A stretch of DNA of 64,000 nt from Rhodospirillales bacterium. Its GTDB lineage: Bacteria > Pseudomonadota > Alphaproteobacteria > Micavibrionales > Micavibrionaceae. This document shows, piece after piece, positions 24,971-32,442 of this stretch. The translations under genes and the position numbers were made by a program. A model generated the notes under the pieces. The model saw only the letters and a list, made by a program, of their open reading frames with translations. It was not told where the DNA came from and did no database searches. Position 1 is the first letter of the stretch. Each line of letters opens with the position of its first letter. The stretch spans positions 620,001-684,000 of the forward strand of contig JACKIU010000002.1 in assembly GCA_020638295.1 (NCBI GenBank), read 5' to 3'.

Positions 24971-25490
24971 TGAACTACCCCGCCGCAAGCAGCGGGGTAT
25001 CAGAACAGGGAGAGTTGCCTATCTTCGTGTAGCTTGAGATATTCTTTTCCCTGATTTTGGACGTATTTCTTTATCATGTCCTCATCACCATGCTTTCCTA
25101 CTGTAGAAGCGAAATAACCATCGGTCCAAAACTCACCGCCCCAAAGCTGTTTTTTAACATGAGGACATGATCGAAATATCTCACGCGCCGTAATGCTCTT
25201 GATGATCGTTACCAGCTTTGTTACTGGATAACTCGGAACGGATTGCACCAAAAAATGAACGTGATCCTCATCTGTCCCTATCTCTAAAAATTTTAGCTGG
25301 TAACGATCTGCTATCTTCAAACAAACATCGCGCAACACTTCATCAACCTGCGCATCGAAAACGGCGCGACGATATTTCGCCGGAAACACCAGATGATACA
25401 GCAAAACAGTAACATTATGGCTCTTATGGATATATTCGCTCACGCGAATATTTTACGCCCCAAGGGGCGGGGAATAAATCCCAAAGAGAT
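24971..25490 (-). mobile_element. IS200-type insertion sequence, copy 1
   Basis: A 520-bp unit identical in extent to 54421-54940 and encoding the same transposase. It follows TTCA on its left end (in transposase orientation) and ends in GTTCA, with no target duplication, the hallmark of single-strand IS200/IS605 transposition. Each end carries a hairpin: CCCCGCCCCTTGGGGCG near the left end and TACCCCGCTGCTTGCGGCGG near the right end. It splits a DUF488 gene. Confidence 0.92.
25000..25443 (-). CDS. tnpA: IS200/IS605 transposase TnpA, Y1 HUH type
   Basis: 147 residues. The HUH pair lies in DEDHVHFLVQSVP, and the nucleophile Tyr is in the C-terminal helix region IKKYVQNQGKEY. Length and layout match IS200 TnpA. 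The start is GTG in the GCGTGAGCGAA hairpin arm. It is identical in sequence to the copy at 54468-54911. It cuts and rejoins single-stranded ends next to TTCA targets. Confidence 0.93.
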   Translation of the reverse strand: MSEYIHKSHNVTVLLYHLVFPAKYRRAVFDAQVDEVLRDVCLKIADRYQLKFLEIGTDEDHVHFLVQSVPSYPVTKLVTIIKSITAREIFRSCPHVKKQLWGGEFWTDGYFASTVGKHGDEDMIKKYVQNQGKEYLKLHEDRQLSLF

Positions 25491-25758
25491 TGAACCTCAT
25501 AATTTTTCCAGCTGATACGATTATCCTTATACGCCTTGAGGATATCGGAGATCGGCGCTAAATCCTCGCGGTATTCATAATTTGCACCCGCCAGCTCTTT
25601 TACAAAATACGGCAGGTCTTTTTTCTTTGCGAACCCCGAAAGCTGTGAGCCCGCCCACAGGCGTGTATCGATAACTTTCTTCACCCCGACCCGCTTGAGC
25701 CTCTCAAAGAAATGCTCTGCGCTGGAGCCGGTAAAACCGATGGTGAAGATGGTGACTG

Positions 25759-26334
25759 TCATGGCGTATTCACTATAACATTGCGAAATGTCAGTGATAT
25801 CCGGCGGTTACGTTTAATTTTAAAGCCATCGACCACATCGGATTTTCTGGCCGGAATAGCGTGCGTCCATTTATACCGCGCTTCACCGGATAGAACGATT
25901 AGGCTGCGTGGTTTCAAATAAAGCTCCTGTTTTTCATTATCTTTTGTAAACTGCATTACCGCACCGGAGCCGAGACTCAAGCTGGCGATCATATCATCAA
26001 AACACGGCACACAATCGACATGCGCGGAAATACCTTGTCCGGGCAAGTATTCATTCACAATGGCTTGGTCAGGTTTGAAAGGGAGTTTCTGCGCAACCGG
26101 CGTAATCCAGTCCGGCAACGGCCCCAGATAGGCATCATCTGTTACGGTTCGCGCTTTGTAATCGTATTTGTAGCCGTAATGCTGCACCCGGCGCTTGAGG
26201 TCGTTAAGCCAGGGCTGCTCGTCAATCTCGGCAATCAGGGTGCTTTCTTCATCCCGCGTAATGAAATCCGGAATGTAGGTCAGGCCCGGAATATCCGGCG
26301 TGGTTTCTTCTTCGATCTCAAACAGCAAGTTCAT
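25759..26334 (-). CDS. AlkB-family 2-oxoglutarate/Fe(II) dioxygenase
   Basis: 191 residues. The iron site is the HVD of ISAHVDCVPCF (about residue 105), a distal His in THAIPARKSD, and the 2-oxoglutarate Arg in RRISLTFR. The NEYLPGQGISAH stretch and SLGSGAVMQF are also AlkB features. AlkB enzymes reverse N-methyl damage on bases in DNA or RNA. ATG at 26334 overlaps the upstream stop as ATGA, and the stop overlaps the DUF488 start, so the three genes are tightly coupled. The substrate (DNA repair or RNA) cannot be read from sequence. Confidence 0.9.
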   Translation of the reverse strand: MNLLFEIEEETTPDIPGLTYIPDFITRDEESTLIAEIDEQPWLNDLKRRVQHYGYKYDYKARTVTDDAYLGPLPDWITPVAQKLPFKPDQAIVNEYLPGQGISAHVDCVPCFDDMIASLSLGSGAVMQFTKDNEKQELYLKPRSLIVLSGEARYKWTHAIPARKSDVVDGFKIKRNRRISLTFRNVIVNTP

Positions 26335-26960
26335 TTTTTCAGCCTGAAAACCCATGTTGCAAAGCGGCTGTGTTCATCCAACGCGCTTTCATCGTCATTC
26401 GTATTGGTATGAGAGTATCCGGGAAACAGCGAGGGGTCAAAAGGATAGCTTTCCGGCGTTGCATATCCGGCAAATGTGGCGGCATCATCGAACTGGAATG
26501 CACCTTGGTAATGCGGGCTATCCACGGCAGAAATCAGGATTTTCCCGGCAGAAGAAAGATACGGCACAGCGCTGCGCAGGAATTTTCGGATCATCACATG
26601 GTTGGGGTTGTGGCCGTGTTTTGCTTCGCGGCTTCCGACATTGGGGAACTGGAAAATGATCGTATCAAACTCATACGGCCTGAAGCTTTTCTCCAGATGC
26701 GTGGCGTCAACACCGTGCATGACAAGCGCGCCGCAGCGCTGGAGCAAGGCGGCATTTTGCCGGACCTCCTCCGAAAGGTCTTTTTCCTTTTCATATGTTG
26801 TGGCGGTCATATGGGTGATTTGGACGGCGGGCTGGCGCAGCAGGCTTTTGGCAAAGCTGAGATTGCCTTCGCCGACAAGCAGAGTATCCCCTAAACCCTG
26901 CCACGGGCCGAGACGTATCTGTGAAAACGCCTTAACGGTCTGGCCGATAACATCAAACAT
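26331..26960 (-). CDS. DUF2431 (BMT5-like) methyltransferase
   Basis: 209 residues. LLVGEGNLSFAKSLL is the SAM-binding start of the family, FDTIIFQFPNVG its catalytic-loop counterpart of FNFPHxG, and GHNPNHVMIRKFLRSAVPYL plus GKILIS follow in order. In yeast the BMT5 enzyme with this domain makes N3-methyluridine in 25S rRNA; bacterial members are little studied. It heads a coupled operon with AlkB and DUF488. A methyltransferase and a demethylase encoded together suggest a nucleic-acid modification system, which is an inference. Confidence 0.85.
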   Translation of the reverse strand: MFDVIGQTVKAFSQIRLGPWQGLGDTLLVGEGNLSFAKSLLRQPAVQITHMTATTYEKEKDLSEEVRQNAALLQRCGALVMHGVDATHLEKSFRPYEFDTIIFQFPNVGSREAKHGHNPNHVMIRKFLRSAVPYLSSAGKILISAVDSPHYQGAFQFDDAATFAGYATPESYPFDPSLFPGYSHTNTNDDESALDEHSRFATWVFRLKK

Positions 26961-26989
26961 TCTTAATTCCTTTCATTCAGGCACAAAAA

Positions 26990-27015
26990 AACACCGCAGG
27001 CGCACCTGTGGTGTT
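26990..27015 (-). terminator. Hairpin with T-run in the leader of the DUF2431 operon
   Basis: On the minus strand AACACCACAGG...CCTGCGGTGTT is followed by T7, about 30 bases before the DUF2431 start codon. Placed ahead of the gene, it would act as a leader attenuator or stop short transcripts from the right. Confidence 0.6.
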
Positions 27016-27147
27016 TATGAGGAATAATATCCTATATTTTTACAAGAAAATCAAGAAAAATTCTTGGTTAACAGAGATTATGGGCGACAAAACGGTTGGG
27101 ATTATAAAAATGGATGAACACTTGGATCATGAGATGGAGACTTTAAT

Positions 27148-28248
27148 ATGAGTGACGTAAAAATTGAAATTGATTTTCTGCCTGTAGGTGAGGGAGAAAA
27201 AAGTGGTGACGCCATCGCCATCAGGTACGGCGATGAAAATGAATTGTTCGTACATGTTGTTGATGGCGGGACCCAAGAATCTGGTCAAGCATTGGTGGAT
27301 CACATAAATCAATATTACGGTAATCCGACATGGGTTGATAATCTGGTCTGCACACATGGTGACGATGACCATTCTTCGGGGCTGCGCACCGTGATAGAAA
27401 ATTTTAATATTGGTAAAATATGGATGAACAGGCCATGGCTTTATGCATCAGAACTTACTCAAAGCTTTAAAGGCAATTGGTCTGCGGAAGGCCTCAGAAG
27501 AAGCCTTCGCGAATCCTTTCCCATTCTGGCAGAAATTGAAGACATGGCTAACGACCGAGGCATTATTATCGAGGAAGCTTTTCAAGGGAAGCGAATTGGG
27601 CCCTTTATTATAGCCTCTCCATCACGGCAGTTTTATTTGTCCTTAATTCCTCACTTTAGCCGCACACCTGAGCCCGTCGAGGAAGCCAAAGAAGGATTTA
27701 GCTTTCTAAAGTTTCTTGGTGATGCTGGAAAATCTATGGCTTACGCGGCTTCAAAGCTTGTGCCGGACTCGTGGGATATTGAATATCTGCCGGGAGGTGA
27801 GACAGCGGCTTCTAACGAGAGCAGTGTTGTGCAATTTGCGCACTTTGGTGATAAAAGAATAATGCTAACTGGTGATGCTGGATTAGAAGCCCTTAACCAT
27901 GCCACTGATTTTCTGCATGCGCATGGCTATGAAACACAAAATATGAATCTTATACAAATTCCGCATCATGGAAGCCGAAGAAATGTATCTACTCATTTGC
28001 TAAACAAACTTATTGGCTCGTCAATAATTCGTGATGGCAGTGTGGGATCAGCTTATGTATCTGCATCAAAAGGAGAATCTGACCACCCTAGAAAGAGGGT
28101 TTTGAACGCTTTTACACGGAGAGGTTATCGAACTCACAGTACGGAAGGGACAACTAAAGGATACAATCACAATATTCCTATGAAACCGGGATGGAGTTCA
28201 GCAGAACCCCATCCCTTTTATGATCAGGTTGAAGAGGAAAGCGCATAA
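27148..28248 (+). CDS. MBL-fold metallohydrolase, ComEC/Rec2 C-terminal type
   Basis: 366 residues. The metal motif THGDDDHSSGL (HxDxDH) near residue 70 is followed by MLTGDA near 240, IPHHGSRRNV near 270 and SDHPRKRVLNAF near 315, the order found in the ComEC-type metallo-beta-lactamase nuclease domain. No transmembrane or competence parts are present. A loop of about 100 residues (110-210) separates the two halves. It precedes a membrane protein gene by one base, so they form a two-gene unit in an island otherwise rich in defence-like genes. Likely a phosphodiesterase or nuclease, partner-dependent. Confidence 0.88.
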   Translation: MSDVKIEIDFLPVGEGEKSGDAIAIRYGDENELFVHVVDGGTQESGQALVDHINQYYGNPTWVDNLVCTHGDDDHSSGLRTVIENFNIGKIWMNRPWLYASELTQSFKGNWSAEGLRRSLRESFPILAEIEDMANDRGIIIEEAFQGKRIGPFIIASPSRQFYLSLIPHFSRTPEPVEEAKEGFSFLKFLGDAGKSMAYAASKLVPDSWDIEYLPGGETAASNESSVVQFAHFGDKRIMLTGDAGLEALNHATDFLHAHGYETQNMNLIQIPHHGSRRNVSTHLLNKLIGSSIIRDGSVGSAYVSASKGESDHPRKRVLNAFTRRGYRTHSTEGTTKGYNHNIPMKPGWSSAEPHPFYDQVEEESA

Positions 28249-28249
28249 A

Positions 28250-28969
28250 GTGGCAAACTTCTTTGACGTTTACAGCTTAAGGGCCAGAATAGCCCCAGCC
28301 GCTATATTTCTGGTGCCGCCATTGTTTTTGTTTCTGGCATGGTGGCCCTTTGATTATAACGAACAGGTGTTTTCTATATTAATCGCAGCAAGCACGCTTA
28401 TATTAGTTTTATTTTCCCATGTCGTAAGATCTTTAGGGCAGAAAGCACAAATATTTCTGTATGAAAAATGGGGAGGAAAACCCAGCGTGCTGGCACTGCG
28501 GCATAACAACTCATTAATCGATAACCCTGTTAAGCAGAGATATCATCGCATCCTTGCAGAGAAGATATCTGACGTTGTAATGCCTTCCAAGAAATCAGAG
28601 ACTGATAATCCAACTTTCGCTGACTCCCAGTATAATATTGCCTCCGAGTGGCTTTTATCAAATACCCGTGACAAAGCAAAATACCCGCTAATCTTTGCGG
28701 AAAATGTTAATTATGGTTTTCGACGCAATATGTACGGAATGAAGAAATACGCAATAATTTTGTACCAACCGATCTTGATGACCAATATTGTTTTATTGTT
28801 TGAAAAATGGATTACGCCCACTAAACATATTGATGCTTTGAATATTTTATCAGTTATCTCATGCGCCTTTTTACTGACCGCATGGATTTTTATAGTACGA
28901 CCAAGCTGGGTTAAAGAAACCGCAGATGATTTCTCCAGACAGCTATATAAAGCATGCGACAGCCTATAA
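28250..28969 (+). CDS. Membrane protein paired with the MBL hydrolase
   Basis: About 239 residues. Two transmembrane helices lie near residues 15-35 and 42-62 (IFLVPPLFLFLAWWPF and ILIAASTLILVLFSHVV), and two more near 170-190 and 198-220, with a cytoplasmic domain between (EKWGGKPSVLALRHNNSLID...YHRILAEKI). This S-4TM-like layout is common in effectors of anti-phage systems. The GTG at 28250, one base after the MBL stop and 9 bases after GAGGAAA, is preferred to the ATG at 28220, which lacks a ribosome-binding site. No family is recognised with certainty. Confidence 0.75.
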   Translation: MANFFDVYSLRARIAPAAIFLVPPLFLFLAWWPFDYNEQVFSILIAASTLILVLFSHVVRSLGQKAQIFLYEKWGGKPSVLALRHNNSLIDNPVKQRYHRILAEKISDVVMPSKKSETDNPTFADSQYNIASEWLLSNTRDKAKYPLIFAENVNYGFRRNMYGMKKYAIILYQPILMTNIVLLFEKWITPTKHIDALNILSVISCAFLLTAWIFIVRPSWVKETADDFSRQLYKACDSL

Positions 28970-28971
28970 CT

Positions 28972-30219
28972 CTAAGAGGCGCTTTCTTCAATAACATCCC
29001 CGATCCGCTTGATATTCGCTTTGGATACGCCGTGAACCTTGGCCAAGTCTTTCCATTGTCGCAGGGCTATCACGGTCCGGTCGATAATATGCCGGGCGTC
29101 CGTTTCTGAAATCTCCGCCGTTTTTGCCAGCTCCAACAAATGCTCTATGCCCGGGGTCCGGCCTTCGCCCGCCGCCATAGTGCTTTGCTCTCCGCCCGGG
29201 CCGTTGGAAAAGGTCAAATCGTACGCTGGAGCCATGCGCCACGTACCGCTTTGATCCATAAGAAACGTGAAGTTTTTCGCATGGTCGTCACGGTTATGAC
29301 TGAGCACGTTAAACACGGACAGCCGGTACATTTTTTGCGCCTCCCGCACATCGCGAGTCAGCACCATGGTCGCCTTGATCAAATCCTGATAATCCAGAGA
29401 CGGCACGCGGAAGTCCGAATGCAGCAATCCGCAGGCCGTATGCATATGAAGCCGTCCGCCGTCATCCGTCCGGTCGAACCGTCTGGTGGCGAAATAACCT
29501 GAGCCTTTGCAGGCCGAGAACAGATGTGTCGCCATGATATCCAGCCCGGCTTCGCGCGCCATCAGGCTGTACACATATTCAATCGCACCTGCGTCCGGAC
29601 CGTCTTGGCTGTTTGAAAATTTCACCAGCCAGGGCTCATAGCCTTTGCTTAAATCATGTACGCCCTGCACGAGCTTTGACTTATCTTTACTAACCCCGAT
29701 CAAGGCCTTAGGTCGCGCACCGGCGGAGGAACCGTTCAATGCGACCAACGCGTCCAGCACTTCGGAACTTTCCCCCTCCAGAATTTTCTGCGATTGCACG
29801 GCCAGCCGGTCAAGGTCGATCGTACCCTTGACTTTATTCTCACTGTAATCCGGTTCGTATATCAATGCTCCCATGCCCGTATGCCCCACATGGGCAAGAC
29901 GATCCAGAGGCGATAAGGCACTTTCGCTCATGCCCTTACTGCGCAGCGCCCGATCCAGCAAAAGCCGCCCCCAACCGTCGGGCAAGCTGTCGTTAAACAC
30001 GCCGGGCAGGCCTTCAAACAGGTTCGGCTCAAAAACTTGCAATCCGGGGTTCAGGGGCAATTTAAACGGCGAAATCTCCAGTTTTCGACTGATAAAACCG
30101 GCATCATATTCAAAGTAGATTTTACCGTCCCGGCGAGCGAGCCGACCGAGATTGACCGGCTCCTCTCCAAAATCCAGCAAGACGTTCAGCGCCGTAACAA
30201 GTGTAAACGATTCAGCCAT
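28972..30219 (-). CDS. hipA: HipA-family serine/threonine kinase toxin
   Basis: 415 residues from the ATG at 30219, 4 bases after the hipB stop. The N-terminal HipA_N region (FEPNLFEGLPGVFNDSLPDGWGRLLLDRAL) is followed by the kinase: SSAGARPKALIGV (P-loop-like), LVKFSNS, the catalytic NVLSHNRDDHAKNF loop and the metal-binding APAYDLTFS. HipA kinases phosphorylate aminoacyl-tRNA synthetases and stall growth; here the exact target is unknown. All catalytic residues look intact. Its cognate HipB is encoded directly upstream. Confidence 0.93.
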   Translation of the reverse strand: MAESFTLVTALNVLLDFGEEPVNLGRLARRDGKIYFEYDAGFISRKLEISPFKLPLNPGLQVFEPNLFEGLPGVFNDSLPDGWGRLLLDRALRSKGMSESALSPLDRLAHVGHTGMGALIYEPDYSENKVKGTIDLDRLAVQSQKILEGESSEVLDALVALNGSSAGARPKALIGVSKDKSKLVQGVHDLSKGYEPWLVKFSNSQDGPDAGAIEYVYSLMAREAGLDIMATHLFSACKGSGYFATRRFDRTDDGGRLHMHTACGLLHSDFRVPSLDYQDLIKATMVLTRDVREAQKMYRLSVFNVLSHNRDDHAKNFTFLMDQSGTWRMAPAYDLTFSNGPGGEQSTMAAGEGRTPGIEHLLELAKTAEISETDARHIIDRTVIALRQWKDLAKVHGVSKANIKRIGDVIEESAS

Positions 30220-30223
30220 AATA

Positions 30224-30550
30224 CTATAAGCCCTTTTTTCTGGATCTCGGCGCAGGTTTAGAGGCATGCTTCTTATGCTCCTCTGCTTTTAACAGTTCGT
30301 CCATGCTGCCGAATTCCGTTTGCGGCTGCAACACGCCCAGCAGTTTTTCCGTTAATCCTAAAACAAAGGCGAGTTTCACGAACGACTCAAGCGATATCTT
30401 CCCGGTTTGCTCGAATTTTCTGAGTACGGCCACACTGACGCCGGAGCGCTGCGCCAGCTCGGCCTGCGTCATGTTTCTGGCGATACGGCGTTCCCGCATG
30501 CGCTTCGAAAACTCGAAAAAAACGTCTTCCGGTGTTAATATCGCTATCAT
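30224..30550 (-). CDS. hipB: HipB-like XRE antitoxin
   Basis: About 108 residues from ATG at 30550. The helix-turn-helix is MRERRIARNMTQAELAQRSGVSVAVLRKFEQTGKISLESFVKLAFVLG, and the tail is basic (KKHASKPAPRSRKKGL). It neutralises HipA and represses the operon. The inverted repeat ATTACTAT/ATAGTAAT at 30581-30600 is a likely operator. The longer open frame upstream is A/T-rich leader. Confidence 0.9.
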   Translation of the reverse strand: MIAILTPEDVFFEFSKRMRERRIARNMTQAELAQRSGVSVAVLRKFEQTGKISLESFVKLAFVLGLTEKLLGVLQPQTEFGSMDELLKAEEHKKHASKPAPRSRKKGL

Positions 30551-30580
30551 AATATTAATTATATCATAAGTTAATAGATA

Positions 30581-30600
30581 ATTACTATTATTATAGTAAT
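30581..30600. promoter_or_regulatory. Likely HipB operator
   Basis: ATTACTAT, TATT, ATAGTAAT: a perfect 8-bp inverted repeat, 31 bases before the hipB start. Confidence 0.6.
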
Positions 30601-30608
30601 TTATTTTG

Positions 30609-30712
30609 TTGGTTTTGTAAACCAAGTTGAAATCGCCCAAGTCAACCTAATCGCTTAGTTGACACGCCTGTATGCCGCAAAAAATCAACATTTTCCAGTC
30701 AACCTGTCAACC
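30609..30712. repeat. Iteron-like GTCAACC repeats
   Basis: GTCAACC at 30641, 30698 and 30706, the reverse half GTTGAC at 30658, and a TTGGTTT-tgt-AAACCAA hairpin at 30609-30625. CCAAGTTG also occurs twice (30622 and 30711). Four related sites in about 75 bases suggest a protein-binding array, perhaps the origin of the island replicon. Confidence 0.5.
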
Positions 30713-30862
30713 AAGTTGCAAGCCCTGACGCTAGAAAAATCCCGCGCGTTCGCCGCCCGTATCCGTTATCGCCTCACAGTACCTTTTTGTTTTGGAGACA
30801 AAGCAATAAAATGACACCGGAAGGACTGGACTTCACATTTTACCCAAGCGTTCATACGAAGC

Positions 30863-31144
30863 ATGGACGAGATACCCACTATCACCACTTATACGCGCGG
30901 TCATCCTCTGGAGACCATGATCCTTGGCATGCAGGATCTGACCATAGGGCAGATGGACGAGGCGCTGGAGCTGTATGCCAAGCAGCATGACACCGTTGTC
31001 GGTGCCGTGCTTGGCGTGACGACTGACGCCGCCGTCTTCACGCCGATGGCGGACTGGGCTCGGCAGAGCAATCCCGAACCGGCGGGCATCTGTTTTGTGT
31101 CGTGGGATGAAATCAGGGCGTTGTTGCAGATTGAAAAACTTTAG
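30863..31144 (+). CDS. Small island protein, unknown
   Basis: 93 residues, MDEIPTITTYTRGHPLETMILGMQDLTIGQMDEALELYAKQHDTVVGAVLGVTTDAAVF..., predicted mixed alpha/beta and mildly acidic. No domain recognised and the ribosome-binding site is weak. It stands alone on the plus strand between hipBA and the replication genes. The 220 bases before it hold the repeats described separately. Confidence 0.5.
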   Translation: MDEIPTITTYTRGHPLETMILGMQDLTIGQMDEALELYAKQHDTVVGAVLGVTTDAAVFTPMADWARQSNPEPAGICFVSWDEIRALLQIEKL

Positions 31145-31230
31145 CAGTGTTTAGCAGCTTTAGCACAGGCGGCCCGGCAAAACGCAAATCGCATTTCCAA
31201 GCCGTATCGCTGCTAAACCCGCTAAGCCTG

Positions 31231-32442
31231 CTAATCTTTCTTCAGGGGTGGATGGATGCGCCATACCTCCCGGCGCTTCGTTCCCGCGACTTCCGCGCCG
31301 CCCGGGATCTGCACCAGCCAGTGATGATCTTCCAGTGTTCTGACGATCTGATACGCCGTATCTTTGTTACGAACACGATCCGGTCCGCGCTGATATAAGT
31401 CGGGCAAAGAGACGACATCGTGTTCCCACTGGGTGTGCAGCCAGTCCAGCACCGTTTGCGCAAGGCTAAGCCGCCTGTTGGTTTTCTGCGCATTATAGAG
31501 CCTCACGGCTTCGGCCAGATAATACCGCGCCAGCGCTATTCCGTTTTCCGCATGAGCCAGATCGATAACATCGCTTCGCGGATTTTCGACCAAAGACAGC
31601 GTGGCCGCCAGCCGTGCGGCATGTTCCGGCACCTTGCAAACAAAGCCCGTAATCGTATCATATGGCCCACCGGGTTTAAGCTGGCGCTCGATCTCATTGT
31701 AAAACGCCTTCCAGACATCTGCCGCCTCTTTTGAAAACTGGATGACGGGCGGCTTTAACCCGTCTTCCTCTTCATCCAAGGGCAGTCTCATCTCAAGAAT
31801 ATGCTTCATGTGATCACAGTAATCTTCGTGCAGTTTGATTATTTTGAGCGTGGGCTCCTGAAACTCCCGCTGGCCGAAATTGCTGGGCGGGGCGCAGACC
31901 AGAAAACGCGACAACAGCCCCTGGTTCATCAGCACCGGATCGGTGAGCATATCGGCGGCAATATCGGGCTGCGCCATCAGATGGATGCAAAACCGCCGCC
32001 CGCGTAAATACAGATTACCGTCGGTCGCACGGATGCGGTCGATTGCCGTGCCGTCCCATAAATGCGACAGGCCGGTCGAAGTGCGGGTTTTAGCATCTTC
32101 GCTCATGCCGTGTCCGGCAATAAACTGACCGCCTTTACGCTCTCCGCTCTGGGCGATGCTCAGAAAAAAGCACGACACCGGCCGGATCTTGCGCGCGGGC
32201 GTCTCCACATTCCGCAGACCTTGCACGGCAAGATTAGCCGCCGCCAAAACCGACTGGGCGCACAGGCCGTCCGGTGCCTGGGTCATGCCCTGGACGGCCT
32301 GCATCGCCGGATAAAGAACGGGCCCGAGCGCCTCCACCGGATACGGATCGGCAGGCGGAAGAGGCCGCTGCAAGGGTTGCGGCTCTTCCAACTCGAATTT
32401 TTCGGTTTTAACCTTGCCCTTAAAAGCAGAAGTTTTGCTCAC
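31231..32442 (-). CDS. DUF3987 protein with an apparent internal deletion
   Basis: 403 residues. DUF3987 proteins sit with Toprim primases in plasmids, phages and islands and are thought to serve as replicative helicase-like partners. The pattern is PYPVEALGPVL, QSVLAAANLAVQG, FFLSIAQSGERK, then GGQFIAGHGMSEDAKTRTSTGLSHLWDGTAIDR, HLMAQPDIAADML and QGLLSRFLVC. In family members about 100 residues usually separate SGERKT from the GGxFxGGHxM segment. Here they are fused, so the remainder of the P-loop and the following helical region are missing. The reading frame is intact, so this is either a clean in-frame deletion or a short variant. It overlaps the primase stop by 4 bases. Confidence 0.85.
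   Translation of the reverse strand: MSKTSAFKGKVKTEKFELEEPQPLQRPLPPADPYPVEALGPVLYPAMQAVQGMTQAPDGLCAQSVLAAANLAVQGLRNVETPARKIRPVSCFFLSIAQSGERKGGQFIAGHGMSEDAKTRTSTGLSHLWDGTAIDRIRATDGNLYLRGRRFCIHLMAQPDIAADMLTDPVLMNQGLLSRFLVCAPPSNFGQREFQEPTLKIIKLHEDYCDHMKHILEMRLPLDEEEDGLKPPVIQFSKEAADVWKAFYNEIERQLKPGGPYDTITGFVCKVPEHAARLAATLSLVENPRSDVIDLAHAENGIALARYYLAEAVRLYNAQKTNRRLSLAQTVLDWLHTQWEHDVVSLPDLYQRGPDRVRNKDTAYQIVRTLEDHHWLVQIPGGAEVAGTKRREVWRIHPPLKKD

Larger units (their letters stand above)
24799..25762 (-). pseudogene. DUF488 gene split by an IS200-type element
   Basis: The N-terminal part (25762-25491) begins MTVTIFTIGFTGSSAEHFFERL and runs to ISWKNYE. The C-terminal part (24970-24799) continues HYIDLIKHRNLANVL...ACFLCACKTEHHCHRRLLAEYL...VEIIHL. 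Removing 24971-25490 restores one uninterrupted frame of 147 residues, with the codon at the junction rebuilt. The Cys/His motif CACKTEHHCHR is the family signature. DUF488 proteins are uncharacterised. The gene is third in an operon with a BMT5-like methyltransferase and AlkB. As it stands it encodes only a truncated protein ending in IS-derived residues. Confidence 0.9.

Noticed and set aside
31147..31398. Plus-strand frame opposite DUF3987
   Set aside because: Antisense shadow without ribosome-binding site.
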